Assembly (NCBI GenBank): GCA_033762625.1
Contig: JANRLI010000001.1
Location: 1 to 32,874, forward strand
Reading direction: 5' to 3'
DNA length: 32,874 nucleotides
DNA from: Alphaproteobacteria bacterium
GTDB lineage: Bacteria; Pseudomonadota; Alphaproteobacteria; UBA9219; RGZA01
Positions 12,165 to 21,037 of the stretch are shown piece by piece (within the stretch, counting starts at the first letter, position 1; each line of letters begins with the position of its first letter). The notes beneath the pieces are model-generated. The model ran no database searches, was not told the origin of the DNA, and saw nothing but the letters and a program-made list of their open reading frames with translations. A program made the position numbers and the translations under genes.

Positions 12165-13136
12165 CTAAACAGAAACGGTGTTTTCTGAAAGCTGGGAAGC
12201 AAAGCCTAATGATTCGCTTATCTCTACTTTGGTATAGGCGCTGGGGTCAGCGAATAAAGCACGGAGCAAAGCGTTGTTAAGCGTGTGGCCTGAACGGTTA
12301 CTTTCCATGTGGCCCAGAATAATTCCGCCGGCCAGTGCCACATCACCTACAGCGTCCAGCAATTTATGGCGTGCCAGTTCATTGGGGGAACGATAGCCGC
12401 CCGGGTTCATGATCTTGCCTTCGGCATTAATCAAAATCGCATTACTGAAATTTCCGCCCAGCGCCAATCCCTTGGCGTGAAGATATTCCAAATCGGTTTT
12501 AAAGCCAAAGGTACGTGCGCTTGCAATATCCTTAATGAAATTGCCGTCCTCAAAATCAAAATAGGCTTGTTGTTCACCCACATTATGCTGCGGGTAGGCA
12601 ACGGTTACGCTAAAGCGCGGTGTTGCTGCGGGCAATAAACGTGCATACGCATCGCCGTGCTTGGCTTCAATCGGCTTGATGATTTTGATGAATTCACGCG
12701 GAGCTGCGCCGCAATCCACAATCCCAACGCTTGCAATCATATGCAGGAAAGGCAAGCTGCTGCCATCCATAATCGGCATTTCGGCGCCGTTGATGGTAAT
12801 ATGCGCGTTATCAATACCGCTGGCAAAAAGCGCCGCCATCAGATGTTCAATGGTACGTACTTCAACGCCGTCAGCGTTTAAAATTTGTGTGCAAAGCGGG
12901 GTCACGCGCACGCCGCTCCAGATTGCAGAAACGATATTGGTTTTGTCTTTCACATCGGTGCGCTCAAACTGGATACCGTAATTGGCGGGAGCAGGTTGAA
13001 TACTGATACGCACCGATTTTCCGTTATGCACGCCTTCGCCTTCACACGACAGCGGCGCTGCCAGCGTTTTTTGTGTGCCCGATAAAACGGGAGAAGGAAG
13101 GAGAGGTTGCAAGTCGCCCAGCACTGAAGAATCCAA
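12165..13136 (-). CDS. lpxC: UDP-3-O-acyl-N-acetylglucosamine deacetylase LpxC
   Basis: Zinc hydrolase for the committed step of lipid A synthesis. The 323-residue protein carries the zinc ligands H98 (in EHLMAA), H257 and D261 (in HKLLDAVGD), the catalytic base E97 and H284 (in RSGHTLNN), plus GNFSNAILI and MNPGGYRSPNE. No ATG precedes the conserved core: an in-frame TAA sits two codons upstream of TTG 13136, so the start must be TTG 13136, GTG 13124 or TTG 13112. GTG 13124 has a weak GGA at suitable distance; I list the longest. The gene follows the ftsZ terminator and so probably has its own promoter in the preceding 130 bp. LpxC is often controlled at the protein level by FtsH, not testable here. 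Confidence 0.95.
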   Translation of the reverse strand: MDSSVLGDLQPLLPSPVLSGTQKTLAAPLSCEGEGVHNGKSVRISIQPAPANYGIQFERTDVKDKTNIVSAIWSGVRVTPLCTQILNADGVEVRTIEHLMAALFASGIDNAHITINGAEMPIMDGSSLPFLHMIASVGIVDCGAAPREFIKIIKPIEAKHGDAYARLLPAATPRFSVTVAYPQHNVGEQQAYFDFEDGNFIKDIASARTFGFKTDLEYLHAKGLALGGNFSNAILINAEGKIMNPGGYRSPNELARHKLLDAVGDVALAGGIILGHMESNRSGHTLNNALLRALFADPSAYTKVEISESLGFASQLSENTVSV

Positions 13137-13141
13137 GAGTT

Positions 13142-13152
13142 AGAACAGTTCT
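13142..13152. repeat. Small palindrome just upstream of lpxC
   Basis: AGAAC-A-GTTCT, an 11-bp perfect palindrome, ends 5 bp from the first possible lpxC start codon. It might be an operator or chance. The spacing does not match the alphaproteobacterial LexA box (GTTC-N7-GTTC). Confidence 0.3.
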
Positions 13153-13272
13153 GTAGGGGAACGTAACAAAGGGCAGGGCGCCCCCAAAATCACTGGTTAT
13201 GACGTTGTATTACAATGATAACTATCTGTGAAATAAGCATAAAATGGCAGTTGCAGGGATATAAAAAAAGGC

Positions 13273-13307
13273 AAAAAAACGGCGCCAGAACACATCCGAC
13301 GCCGTTT
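13273..13307 (-). terminator. Intrinsic terminator after ftsZ
   Basis: Read on the minus strand, AAACGGCG pairs with CGCCGTTT (8-bp stem at 13300-13307 and 13277-13284, 15-nt loop) and is followed by a run of seven T. It begins 17 bp past the ftsZ stop. It separates ftsZ from lpxC transcriptionally. Confidence 0.85.
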
Positions 13308-13324
13308 GAAGAAAAAGATGGAGA

Positions 13325-14974
13325 TTAATTCGATTGGCGACGCAGGAATGCGGGGATTTCCAGCGTTTCTTCTTCCGAAGAAAGACGCGGACGATCCGAT
13401 GCATTCACGCCCAATTCTTTAGCGGGGGATTGGGAAGTTTGTTCAGCGGGCGCTGCTGGCACATCACGCTTGCCGCCAAACTCAGCGATGCGCGCAAAAA
13501 GCGAGCTGCTGCGCTTCGTGTTTTGTTTTTCATTCGGCTGCACGAAAGCAGCTTGCTGCTGTGGTTGTTGTGCCTGTGGGAATTGCGGCTGTGATTGACC
13601 AAAGGAAATGGATGCTGGTGGCTGAACAGGCTGGGGTGCTTGCTGTTGTTCAGCGGCAGTTGCCTGGTTCATGATGCTTTCAGCCTGCTTTGCGCGTTCC
13701 AGCAATTGGTCCAGCGCAGCGCTTTGCGATGTTACCGTTTGCTGCTGGGGTTGTTTTGGCGCGCCCCAGGTAAAGGGTGACGAGAAAGAAGGTTGCGGTG
13801 CCGCAGGTGCTTGTTGCTGCTGTTGCTGTGGTGCCGGATTATAGAATGAAGCCTGTTGTTGTGGCTGCACCTTTTGCGCCTGTTGTTGTGCCGCAATCGG
13901 GGCTGTGAAACCGGAATTGAACGACGCTTGTTGTGGAGCTTCGGGTGCGCGGAATTTGGATGTGTTTAAACCGGCCATGCCCACTGCCTGGCTGCGCGGC
14001 ATTTCAGCGGCGGTATCAATACCTGTAGCCACAACGGAAACGCGCATGCGGCCATCCATCTTTTCTTCAAAGGTTGAACCAAAGATGATGTTTGCATCGG
14101 GGTCAACTTCTTCGCGGATGCGGTTGGCTGCTTCATCAACCTCAAACAGGGTCATGTCATACCCGCCAGTGATGTTGATGAGCACACCGCGTGCCCCCTT
14201 CATGGAGACATCATCAAGTAATGGGTTGGCAATTGCCGCTTCGGCTGCATTCACGCTGCGCTTGTCGCCGGTTGCTTCGCCGGTGCCCATCATTGCTTTG
14301 CCCATTTCACTCATCACGGAGCGGATATCAGCAAAGTCGAGGTTAATCAAACCAGGCATAACCATCAAATCGGTCACGCCGCGAACGCCGGAATGCAATA
14401 CTTCGTCAGCCATGCGGAATGCATCCGCAAAGGTTGTTTTTTCATTGGCAATTCTGAACAGGTTTTGGTTTGGAATGATGATGAGCGTATCCACATATTG
14501 CTGCAATTCGGCAATACCGGCTTCCGCCATACGCATGCGGTGTGAACCTTCAAAGTGGAATGGTTTGGTTACAACGCCAACGGTCAAAATGCCATGTTCG
14601 CGTGCGGCTCTGGCAATCACGGGCGCTGCGCCAGTACCCGTGCCGCCGCCCATACCGGCGGTGATGAAGGCCATGTTGGTGCCTTCTAGGTAAGCGTTGA
14701 TTTCATCAATTTGTTCTTCAGCAGATGCGCGGCCCACATCCGGTTTCGCGCCAGCGCCAAGGCCGCGTGTCAGGTTTACGCCAAGCTGCAATTTACGCTC
14801 GGATAAATTGCTGGAAAGTGCCTGCGCATCGGAATTGGCAACCACAAATTCAACGCCTTCCAGATTGGAGCGGATCATGTTGTTGACCGCATTGCCACCT
14901 GCGCCGCCAACACCAAAAACGGTGATGCGTGGGCGAAGCTGGGTTTGCATTTCTGGAACTGTAATTTGAATCAT
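13325..14974 (-). CDS. ftsZ: Cell division protein FtsZ (tubulin-like GTPase)
   Basis: Polymerises at midcell into the Z ring that recruits the divisome. The 549-residue protein has [10 protein letters not shown] at 21-30, the tubulin signature GGGTGTG at 109-115, the T7 synergy loop [10 protein letters not shown] at 211-220 and a globular core ending near 325. A roughly 200-residue Gln/Pro/Ala-rich linker follows, with a short predicted helix (about 418-443) and a conserved-looking [10 protein letters not shown] at 491-500. The C-terminal peptide [12 protein letters not shown] (538-549) is the FtsA/partner-binding tail. Unlike its neighbours it is cut off from ftsA by a gene on the other strand, so it needs its own promoter in 14975-15223. 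An AGGGA lies ten bases before the ATG. Confidence 0.98.
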   Translation of the reverse strand: MIQITVPEMQTQLRPRITVFGVGGAGGNAVNNMIRSNLEGVEFVVANSDAQALSSNLSERKLQLGVNLTRGLGAGAKPDVGRASAEEQIDEINAYLEGTNMAFITAGMGGGTGTGAAPVIARAAREHGILTVGVVTKPFHFEGSHRMRMAEAGIAELQQYVDTLIIIPNQNLFRIANEKTTFADAFRMADEVLHSGVRGVTDLMVMPGLINLDFADIRSVMSEMGKAMMGTGEATGDKRSVNAAEAAIANPLLDDVSMKGARGVLINITGGYDMTLFEVDEAANRIREEVDPDANIIFGSTFEEKMDGRMRVSVVATGIDTAAEMPRSQAVGMAGLNTSKFRAPEAPQQASFNSGFTAPIAAQQQAQKVQPQQQASFYNPAPQQQQQQAPAAPQPSFSSPFTWGAPKQPQQQTVTSQSAALDQLLERAKQAESIMNQATAAEQQQAPQPVQPPASISFGQSQPQFPQAQQPQQQAAFVQPNEKQNTKRSSSLFARIAEFGGKRDVPAAPAEQTSQSPAKELGVNASDRPRLSSEEETLEIPAFLRRQSN

Positions 14975-15223
14975 TGTGATTAATCCCTAGGTTGAATTAG
15001 GCGTTTGGATAAGTGTTTGAATCTGTATCGGGAAGGCTAAGCCGCGGCTCGGATTCGAAGCAAGGCCAAATCAACTGATTTGCGTAATGATTGGCGGAAA
15101 TCCTTAATAGATTGGCCATCCGGCGGTATTTTTATGGCAAGATCATCGGGGGCATGTTTTGGCACAGAATATGCTTCTATCCCTATGCGCATCCGTTGAT
15201 GGATGTGCGTGAAGGAGACGGGT
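14975..15223. other. Divergent control region of ftsZ and the small plus-strand gene
   Basis: 249 bp between two divergent starts. It holds a DnaA-like box with one mismatch (minus strand TTATCCAAA, 15004-15012), a perfect 10-bp palindrome AGCCGCGGCT (15040-15049) and the sigma-54-like element at 15160-15175. No convincing -35/-10 pair for ftsZ could be picked by eye, although one must exist because ftsZ is isolated from the ftsA operon. Confidence 0.5.
15160..15175 (+). promoter_or_regulatory. Sigma-54-like -24/-12 promoter element
   Basis: TGGCAC-AGAAT-ATGCT matches the RpoN consensus TGGCAC-N5-TTGCW except at one base, and keeps the invariant GG and GC ten bases apart (15161-15162 and 15173-15174). 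It points at the small gene starting 49 bp downstream, leaving room for a short leader. Binding sites for an enhancer-binding activator were not identified. Confidence 0.45.
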
Positions 15224-15544
15224 ATGAGCAGTGCGATTTCGGGCTTAAGCAGCTATTTTCCTGGGCAAAGCGTCGGCCAGACCGTTAACTTAACGTCAGC
15301 CAAAAAGGATAAAGGCCAGACAGATCCTGCCGAGGAGCTGGTAAAATATTCCCAGATGTCGGCGGCAGACAAAATCCGCTATCAGTACCTTCGTGCGCAT
15401 AACCTCACTGAAGACGACTTAACAGCCATGTCGCCCAAGGTGCGTGCAGATATTGAAAAGAAGATTTCCGAAGAAATTAGACGGGCCATGGATAAGCACG
15501 GCAATACAACCCCGATTGGCTTCAATCTGAATATCACTGCTTAA
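15224..15544 (+). CDS. Small protein of unknown function, inserted between ftsZ and ftsA
   Basis: A 106-residue protein beginning MSSAISGL. The start is set by a strong Shine-Dalgarno AAGGAG (15212-15217) six bases before the ATG, the best in this window. Residues 1-30 are Ser/Gly/Gln-rich and probably flexible; 35-90 form a charged helical segment including DPAEELVKYSQMSAADKIR, a LTEDDLTAMSP turn and DIEKKISEEIRRAM. This helix-LTEDDL-helix pattern recurs, from memory, in small uncharacterised alphaproteobacterial proteins; I cannot name a family. There is no signal peptide, membrane segment or cysteine. It runs against the dcw cluster and its last 4 bp overlap the ftsA stop tail to tail. A sigma-54-like element lies upstream, so a link to motility or another RpoN-controlled process is possible but inferred. 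Confidence 0.8.
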   Translation: MSSAISGLSSYFPGQSVGQTVNLTSAKKDKGQTDPAEELVKYSQMSAADKIRYQYLRAHNLTEDDLTAMSPKVRADIEKKISEEIRRAMDKHGNTTPIGFNLNITA

Positions 15545-16812
15545 ATCGCGTTGCGCAGCCAGCCACCAATGCGGTCAAAGAACCCTTGGCTCGCGCTCAA
15601 ATCCTGACCAAAGCGCGGCATGCCGGCGATGGGGTTGGTGGTGTATGCAAGTAATCCCGCAATCGTCGCAAAGGCAGGGCCTGACGCATTATCGCTTAGA
15701 CCTTGCAAACGATAGGGGCGGCCAATGCGTACTTGCTTATCCAGAATGCGCTGCGCCATTTCACGAATGCCCGGTAATTGACATGCGCCGCCCGTTAAAA
15801 CAACGCGGCGGTTTATCGCAACGCTGCCTTCTGCCGCCTTCAAACGGTCGCGCAGATGTTCAAATGTTTCTTCAAGGCGTGGCCCGATAATCCGGATAAG
15901 ATGGGATTTTGGAATGTGGTTGGCATGTTCGGGTGCTTCTTCGCCGACCTGTGGCACATCAATCATCTCGCGTTCATCGGATGAGCTGGAAAGTGCATTG
16001 CCGAATAATGTTTTTAAACGCTCCGCATGATTGACGGGCGTTGTTAACCCGCGCGCAATATCATTGGTGACATGCATGCCGCCAATCGGAATACTATCGG
16101 CATGCACCATTTGCTTGTCATTGAATAGGGCAAAGGTGGTTGTGCCGCCGCCCATATCAATCAGCGTCGCGCCCAATTCCATTTCATCATCCACAAGGCA
16201 GGCAAGGCCACTGGCAAAAGGTGAAACCACCACATGCTCGACCTGTAAATGACAGCGTTGTAGGGCAGAGAGCAGGGTACGGATAGGTGCATAATGCGCC
16301 GACACCATATGCAGCTTGGCATTCAAATTATCGCCAATCATACCGCGCGGGTCACGGATGCCGTTTTGTCCATCAATTGAAAAATCAGTGGGAACAAGAT
16401 GAATAAGCTCCGATCCTTCCGGCAGACTTTCCTGCTGGCCGATTGCCAGTGCGCGTTCAATATCATAATCGCTGGCTTCGCGGCCATTCAGATTGATGTG
16501 AATATCGGCGTGATGTGAAACTAGTTTTCCACCGGAAAAATTTACAATCACGCGGCTGATTTTTTCGCCGGCAACTTCTTCGGCGTTATCCAATGTTGCG
16601 TTTATCGCATTTTGTGCGGCTTCCACATCCACGATGTTGCCACCTTTTACGCCTTGGGAAATATGATGGCCGATACCGATAACCCGTGTACCGCCTTCGG
16701 CCGTGGTGCGCGCGATGAAACAGCAGATTTTGCTCGAGCCAATGTCCAGCGCGGCCAAAATATCCCCTTTGCCGTTGGAGCGTTTGCGGGTGGCTGAATT
16801 ATCATTGGTCAT
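15541..16812 (-). CDS. ftsA: Cell division protein FtsA (actin-like membrane anchor of FtsZ)
   Basis: Actin-fold ATPase that tethers FtsZ to the membrane and recruits later divisome proteins. The 423-residue protein has phosphate-1 DIGSSK at 23-28, the SHS2 subdomain 1C insertion (about 95-170), phosphate-2 IDMGGGT at 218-224 and an adenosine motif LTGG at 339-342. The last residues, from about 410 (GFFDRIGGWLRNAI), are the amphipathic membrane-targeting helix. It is the last gene of the long dcw operon, 23 bp after ftsQ. Its stop overlaps that of the plus-strand small gene by 4 bp, leaving no terminator between them. Confidence 0.96.
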   Translation of the reverse strand: MTNDNSATRKRSNGKGDILAALDIGSSKICCFIARTTAEGGTRVIGIGHHISQGVKGGNIVDVEAAQNAINATLDNAEEVAGEKISRVIVNFSGGKLVSHHADIHINLNGREASDYDIERALAIGQQESLPEGSELIHLVPTDFSIDGQNGIRDPRGMIGDNLNAKLHMVSAHYAPIRTLLSALQRCHLQVEHVVVSPFASGLACLVDDEMELGATLIDMGGGTTTFALFNDKQMVHADSIPIGGMHVTNDIARGLTTPVNHAERLKTLFGNALSSSSDEREMIDVPQVGEEAPEHANHIPKSHLIRIIGPRLEETFEHLRDRLKAAEGSVAINRRVVLTGGACQLPGIREMAQRILDKQVRIGRPYRLQGLSDNASGPAFATIAGLLAYTTNPIAGMPRFGQDLSASQGFFDRIGGWLRNAI

Positions 16813-16835
16813 GTTTTTTTACCCTGCGTTGTCTG

Positions 16836-17687
16836 CTATATCTTTGGGGCTGACTTTTGATTTTTGGGTGGTTCAATCGGGTCGTTGGTTTCAATAATCA
16901 TACGGTCGGGCAGGCGCAAATCCACTGCAATTATGCTTCGCTCCATGATTTGCTGCTCGCTCATCGCCTTGTTCAGACGTTCCAACGCCGCGCCAACTTT
17001 TTCTTCGGGCAGTTTTACAACAATATTATTATTCATATGCAAATCCCATCGGCGGTTCGAAACGCGCACCGCCGCGCGCAACGGCGTAAGGATAGATTGA
17101 TAACGCAATAACTGCGCAATCAAATCCGCCGCATGGGTATTCGCGCCTTCCCCCACAACCAATGGCAGGCTAGGCGTTTCATCTTTGCCGATATCGCGCA
17201 GTTCATGGCCCTCGCGGTCAATGAGCTTGATAATTTGCTTGTTCTGCCAAATCGCAATCGGTTCGCGTTCATAAAGCCGCACAAAAATGGTGGAAGGCAA
17301 ACGGCGTTCCACAATACCACTTTTCACCCACGAGATTTCACCTAGGCGTTTAAGTGCATCATGCGGGTTGAACGCAAGAATGGGAGAGCCCTTTTCAACT
17401 TGCAGAACGCTGACAATCTGGTCTTTATCGGTTTGATTGCGTCCTTCGACCAGAATGTCTTCAACGGCAAAGCCGGCCTTGCGCGTCATTTCCAAACCAT
17501 TCGCCGTCAGTAACTCCGCTTGTTTTTGAAACCAGCCCTGACGCCACAACACCAACCCGCAACCCAATACGCCAACAAGAACGAAGATAACGCAGGAAAG
17601 CAAAGTCGTGCGCCAGTTCCACACCATTTCAGCAGAACGCGGTGCAGGTCTTGGTTTTGAGCGGCGGATGATAACTTTACGTTTCAT
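16836..17687 (-). CDS. ftsQ: Cell division protein FtsQ
   Basis: Bitopic inner-membrane protein that links early and late divisome proteins. The 283-residue product has a basic cytoplasmic tail (KRKVIIRRSKPRPAPR), one transmembrane segment at about 28-47, a POTRA domain at about 73-141 beginning FAVEDILVEGRNQ and including GSPILAFNPHD, and a periplasmic beta domain to about 265 (VRVSNRRWDLHMNN, VDLRLPDRMI). The short C-terminal tail is Pro/Lys rich. Length and domain order are normal. It sits 18 bp after ddl and 23 bp before ftsA. Confidence 0.94.
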   Translation of the reverse strand: MKRKVIIRRSKPRPAPRSAEMVWNWRTTLLSCVIFVLVGVLGCGLVLWRQGWFQKQAELLTANGLEMTRKAGFAVEDILVEGRNQTDKDQIVSVLQVEKGSPILAFNPHDALKRLGEISWVKSGIVERRLPSTIFVRLYEREPIAIWQNKQIIKLIDREGHELRDIGKDETPSLPLVVGEGANTHAADLIAQLLRYQSILTPLRAAVRVSNRRWDLHMNNNIVVKLPEEKVGAALERLNKAMSEQQIMERSIIAVDLRLPDRMIIETNDPIEPPKNQKSAPKI

Positions 17688-17705
17688 GCTTCAAATCAGA
17701 CATAA

Positions 17706-18647
17706 CTAATCAGGTTGATGCGGATGTTCGATAATCCATTGACAAAGTTGCGCATAAGACATGCCTTTTGCAGCAGCTTGTTCGGGAACGAGTGACAGCG
17801 GGGTAAATCCCGGCTGATTATTCATTTCAAGGAAATAAAGACTTTCAGCTTCAGGGCGCGATTCATCAAAACGCAAATCAATCCGCGCAACGCCCGAACA
17901 GCCCAGTGCGGTATAGGCAACTTCCGCTATGCGCATCGCTTCTTTTTCAACCGCTAATGGAATATGCGCAGGGCAATCATGCGTTGCATGCCCAGCCGTA
18001 TATTTCACGGTGTAATCATAAAAATCGGATGTGAATTTTATTTCCGTAACCATCATGGCCTTGCCGCCGATTAAACCAACGGTCAATTCGCGGCCGGGAA
18101 TATAGCGTTCCACAAGCACTTCATGACCATAGACCCAGCCTTCACGTGCTACATCAAAATTCTCGCCCTTGCGAACAATATGCACGCCAACGCTGGAGCC
18201 TTCATTGGTCGGTTTAATAACAAACGGCGCTTCAAATGGAAAACCATCCCTTAAAATTTCTTCCCGCGTCATCACTTTACCTTCGGGGCAACGCACGCCG
18301 TAGGCGGAAACAATCTTTTTAGCGGTGGGTTTATCCATACACATCGCGGAGCACAACACACCGGAATGCGTATAGGGAATGCCAAGAAATTCCAACACAC
18401 CTTGAATGCAGCCATCTTCACCGCCGCGTCCATGTAATGCGTTGAAAATCACATCCGGTTTGCCCATCGGTTGCTGCAAAATGGATTGCAATAATCCAAC
18501 TAGATCACGCTGCACATCGATCGCAACCACCTGATGTCCAAGTCCCTTTAAGGCTTCCACGACCAATGCGCCGCCGGTCAATGATACTTCGCGTTCAGCC
18601 GACCAGCCGCCCAGCAAAACCGCAATTTTTTTTGGCGTGATGCTCAT
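17706..18647 (-). CDS. ddl: D-alanine--D-alanine ligase
   Basis: ATP-grasp enzyme making D-Ala-D-Ala for the pentapeptide stem. I start it at 18647 (MSITPKK, 313 residues) because that ATG overlaps the murB stop as ATGA and has GGGAAG just upstream; the frame extends nine residues further to 18674. Visible motifs are GGWSAEREVSL (13-23), HGRGGEDG (72-79), the flexible ATP loop EGSSVGV (149-155), and the metal-binding segment EMNNQPG, where the family normally has ExNTxPG, so the Thr is Asn here while Glu and Asn ligands are kept. It is the usual neighbour of murB and ftsQ. Confidence 0.95.
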   Translation of the reverse strand: MSITPKKIAVLLGGWSAEREVSLTGGALVVEALKGLGHQVVAIDVQRDLVGLLQSILQQPMGKPDVIFNALHGRGGEDGCIQGVLEFLGIPYTHSGVLCSAMCMDKPTAKKIVSAYGVRCPEGKVMTREEILRDGFPFEAPFVIKPTNEGSSVGVHIVRKGENFDVAREGWVYGHEVLVERYIPGRELTVGLIGGKAMMVTEIKFTSDFYDYTVKYTAGHATHDCPAHIPLAVEKEAMRIAEVAYTALGCSGVARIDLRFDESRPEAESLYFLEMNNQPGFTPLSLVPEQAAAKGMSYAQLCQWIIEHPHQPD

Positions 18648-19531
18648 TTCTTCCCTAACCGTTTTATTTCCCAACGCAATTCAACGCCGCTTTGTTTGGC
18701 AACGCGTTCGCGAACTGTTTCGCCCAGCAATTCTAAATCATGCGCAGAAGCTTCGCCCGTGTTTATTAAAAAATTACAATGCTGATTCGAAACCTGTGCC
18801 CCGCCAATCGTTAATCCGCGGCATCCCGCCGCATCTATTAATTGCCATGCCTTTTGTCCAGCAGGGTTGGCAAAGGTGGAGCCGCCCGTATAACTGCGAA
18901 TGGGTTGGCTGCTTTGACGGCTGTTTTGAATGTCTGCCATTTTGGCGGTAATCGCGGCTGCATCGCCTGCCTTGGTTTGGAAACGGGCGGAAAGAAAAAT
19001 ATGGCCTTCCGGCGTTTCGGAATGACGGTAGCTAAAGCCAAGCTCGGCATTGGAAAGCATCTTTATATTACCATTTCTATCCATCAGCCGTGCATCAATC
19101 ACCACATCCTTGAATTCACTGCCATACGCACCGGCATTCATAAACAACCCGCCGCCAACGCTGCCGGGAATACCGCTCATAAATTCTACACCGGTTAAAC
19201 CGGCTTTCTCGGCCGCTTTGGCAACTTGTAAATCAACAGCGGCTGCGCCAGCGGTAATCACATCACCAGCAACAGTAATTTTCTTGAATTCCTGTCCAAG
19301 GCGGATAACCACGCCTGCAATACCGCCATCGCGCACAATGACGTTTGATGCAAGGCCAAGGATGGTCACCGGAATAAGTGGCGACAGGTTCTTTAAAAAC
19401 TGCGCAAGGTCGGCTTCATCGGCGGGCTTGAATAAATAATCCGCATTGCCGCCAACCTTGAACCACGTGGTGTCTTTGAGTGGCGCATCCTTGATGATGG
19501 CGCCGCGCACATCCGGCAACACCACACTCAT
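18644..19531 (-). CDS. murB: UDP-N-acetylenolpyruvoylglucosamine reductase MurB
   Basis: FAD enzyme that reduces UDP-GlcNAc-enolpyruvate to UDP-MurNAc with NADPH. The 295-residue protein has [13 protein letters not shown] (21-33), the FAD pyrophosphate loop [13 protein letters not shown] (58-70; the usual LGxGSN has Ala for Gly), IPGSVGGG (121-128), the catalytic serine S218 in GGSTFANP, and [16 protein letters not shown] near 236-251. Length and the GSTF motif point to the type II enzymes. It overlaps murC upstream and ddl downstream by 4 bp each. Confidence 0.96.
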   Translation of the reverse strand: MSVVLPDVRGAIIKDAPLKDTTWFKVGGNADYLFKPADEADLAQFLKNLSPLIPVTILGLASNVIVRDGGIAGVVIRLGQEFKKITVAGDVITAGAAAVDLQVAKAAEKAGLTGVEFMSGIPGSVGGGLFMNAGAYGSEFKDVVIDARLMDRNGNIKMLSNAELGFSYRHSETPEGHIFLSARFQTKAGDAAAITAKMADIQNSRQSSQPIRSYTGGSTFANPAGQKAWQLIDAAGCRGLTIGGAQVSNQHCNFLINTGEASAHDLELLGETVRERVAKQSGVELRWEIKRLGKK

Positions 19532-21012
19532 GTCTGCTTGGCCGTTTTCTTCGGCGCGGTACTATAGATAGCTTCGAGCGCCTGCGGCAATTGTTGCGCC
19601 CAGCTGGTGATGTTGCCTGCGCCAAGACAAACAACCAGATCATTCGGATTGGCAAGGTCAGCAATTAAATTGGGTAATACATCAGCGGATGCGAGCGCAT
19701 GCACATGTCGGTGGCCATGCTTACGTAACCCTTCCACTAATGCATCGCGGTCAAATCCGTCAATTGGTTGTTCGCCCGCCGCATACACATCGGCAACGAT
19801 CACCGTATCTGCTTCGTTAAAGCAGGTGCAGAATTCATTGAATAACGATTGCAAGCGTGTGTAACGATGCGGCTGCACAACAGCGATGGTTCGCCCAGTG
19901 CCGCCACGCGCGGTTTTTGCTGCCGATAGTACTGCGGCAATTTCAACGGGGTGATGGCCGTAATCGTCGATAACAGTGATGTTGTTGACCACACCAATTT
20001 TGGTGAAACGGCGTTTTACACCGCTAAACTTTGCCAATGCTTCGCGCATCACCGGCGTTGCGATGCCCAGCGCTCTGCCAACAGCGATTGCTGCCAGCGC
20101 ATTCAAAATATTGTGCTGTCCGTACATCGGCAAATCAATACCGGTCACGGTTTCCGATGTGCCGTATTTCGGGCCAAGTAAATTATCATTGAATATCACA
20201 TCAAAGCGCGCACCGAATGCGCCGGTTTCAATATTGCTTGCGCGCACATCGGCTTGCGCATTGGTTCCATAGGTAATCAAACGGCGGTCAGATACGCGCG
20301 GGATCATCGCCTGAACTTCGGGATGGTCGGTGCATAGCACCGCAAAACCATAGAACGGAATATTACTCACAAACGTGTCGTATGCTTTGCGCACCGCATC
20401 GAAACTGCCGTAATGCTCCATATGCTCAGGATCAATATTGGTAACAACGGCAACGGTGGCAGGCAGTTTGGTGAAAGAACCGTCAGACTCGTCACTTTCC
20501 ACCACCATCCATTCGCCATCGCCCAAACGCGCATTCGTGCCATAGGCATTGATAATGCCGCCATTGATGACGGTGGGGTCTTTTCCGGCGGTTTCCAGCA
20601 TCGCACCGACCAATGATGTGGTCGTAGTTTTGCCATGCGTGCCGCCAATCGCGATCGCCCATTTAAGGCGCATAAGCTCGCCCAGCATTTCAGCGCGGCG
20701 CACAATCGGAATATGTTTTTCACGAGCGGCGATTAATTCTGCATTATCTTTTTTAATCGCGGATGAGATAACAACCACGGTCGCATCACCCAAATTGCTT
20801 GCATCATGGGCGGTGAAAATTTTAATGCCGCTCATCCGCAGGCGTTTGACATTCGCATTCTCTGCCGCGTCGCTGCCTTGCACCGTATAGCCAAGATGGT
20901 GGAGGATTTCGGCAATCCCGCTCATGCCAATACCGCCGATGCCTACGAAATGGATCGCGCCAACCTCAAGCGGAATGCGTGTCTTGTTATGAAATGGTAA
21001 AACGGTGTTCAT
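19528..21012 (-). CDS. murC: UDP-N-acetylmuramate--L-alanine ligase MurC
   Basis: Adds L-Ala, the first residue of the peptide stem, to UDP-MurNAc. The 494-residue protein has the N-terminal UDP-binding Rossmann fold ([17 protein letters not shown], about 21-37), the Mur ligase P-loop GTHGKTT at 124-130, [11 protein letters not shown] in the central domain and the C-terminal [10 protein letters not shown] that closes on the substrate. Size fits the family. It is 25 bp downstream of murG and overlaps murB by 4 bp. Confidence 0.97.
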   Translation of the reverse strand: MNTVLPFHNKTRIPLEVGAIHFVGIGGIGMSGIAEILHHLGYTVQGSDAAENANVKRLRMSGIKIFTAHDASNLGDATVVVISSAIKKDNAELIAAREKHIPIVRRAEMLGELMRLKWAIAIGGTHGKTTTTSLVGAMLETAGKDPTVINGGIINAYGTNARLGDGEWMVVESDESDGSFTKLPATVAVVTNIDPEHMEHYGSFDAVRKAYDTFVSNIPFYGFAVLCTDHPEVQAMIPRVSDRRLITYGTNAQADVRASNIETGAFGARFDVIFNDNLLGPKYGTSETVTGIDLPMYGQHNILNALAAIAVGRALGIATPVMREALAKFSGVKRRFTKIGVVNNITVIDDYGHHPVEIAAVLSAAKTARGGTGRTIAVVQPHRYTRLQSLFNEFCTCFNEADTVIVADVYAAGEQPIDGFDRDALVEGLRKHGHRHVHALASADVLPNLIADLANPNDLVVCLGAGNITSWAQQLPQALEAIYSTAPKKTAKQT

Positions 21013-21037
21013 CTAATGGTTCGGCTTAAGCGTAATG

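Noticed and set aside
13142-13162. Possible LexA box upstream of lpxC (GAAC/GTTC elements)
   Set aside because: The alphaproteobacterial box needs GTTC-N7-GTTC. The direct GAAC copies here are 12 bp apart and the palindrome has a one-base spacer.
13905-14693. Plus-strand frame of 262 codons inside ftsZ
   Set aside because: Antisense shadow of the conserved FtsZ core, with no recognisable domain.
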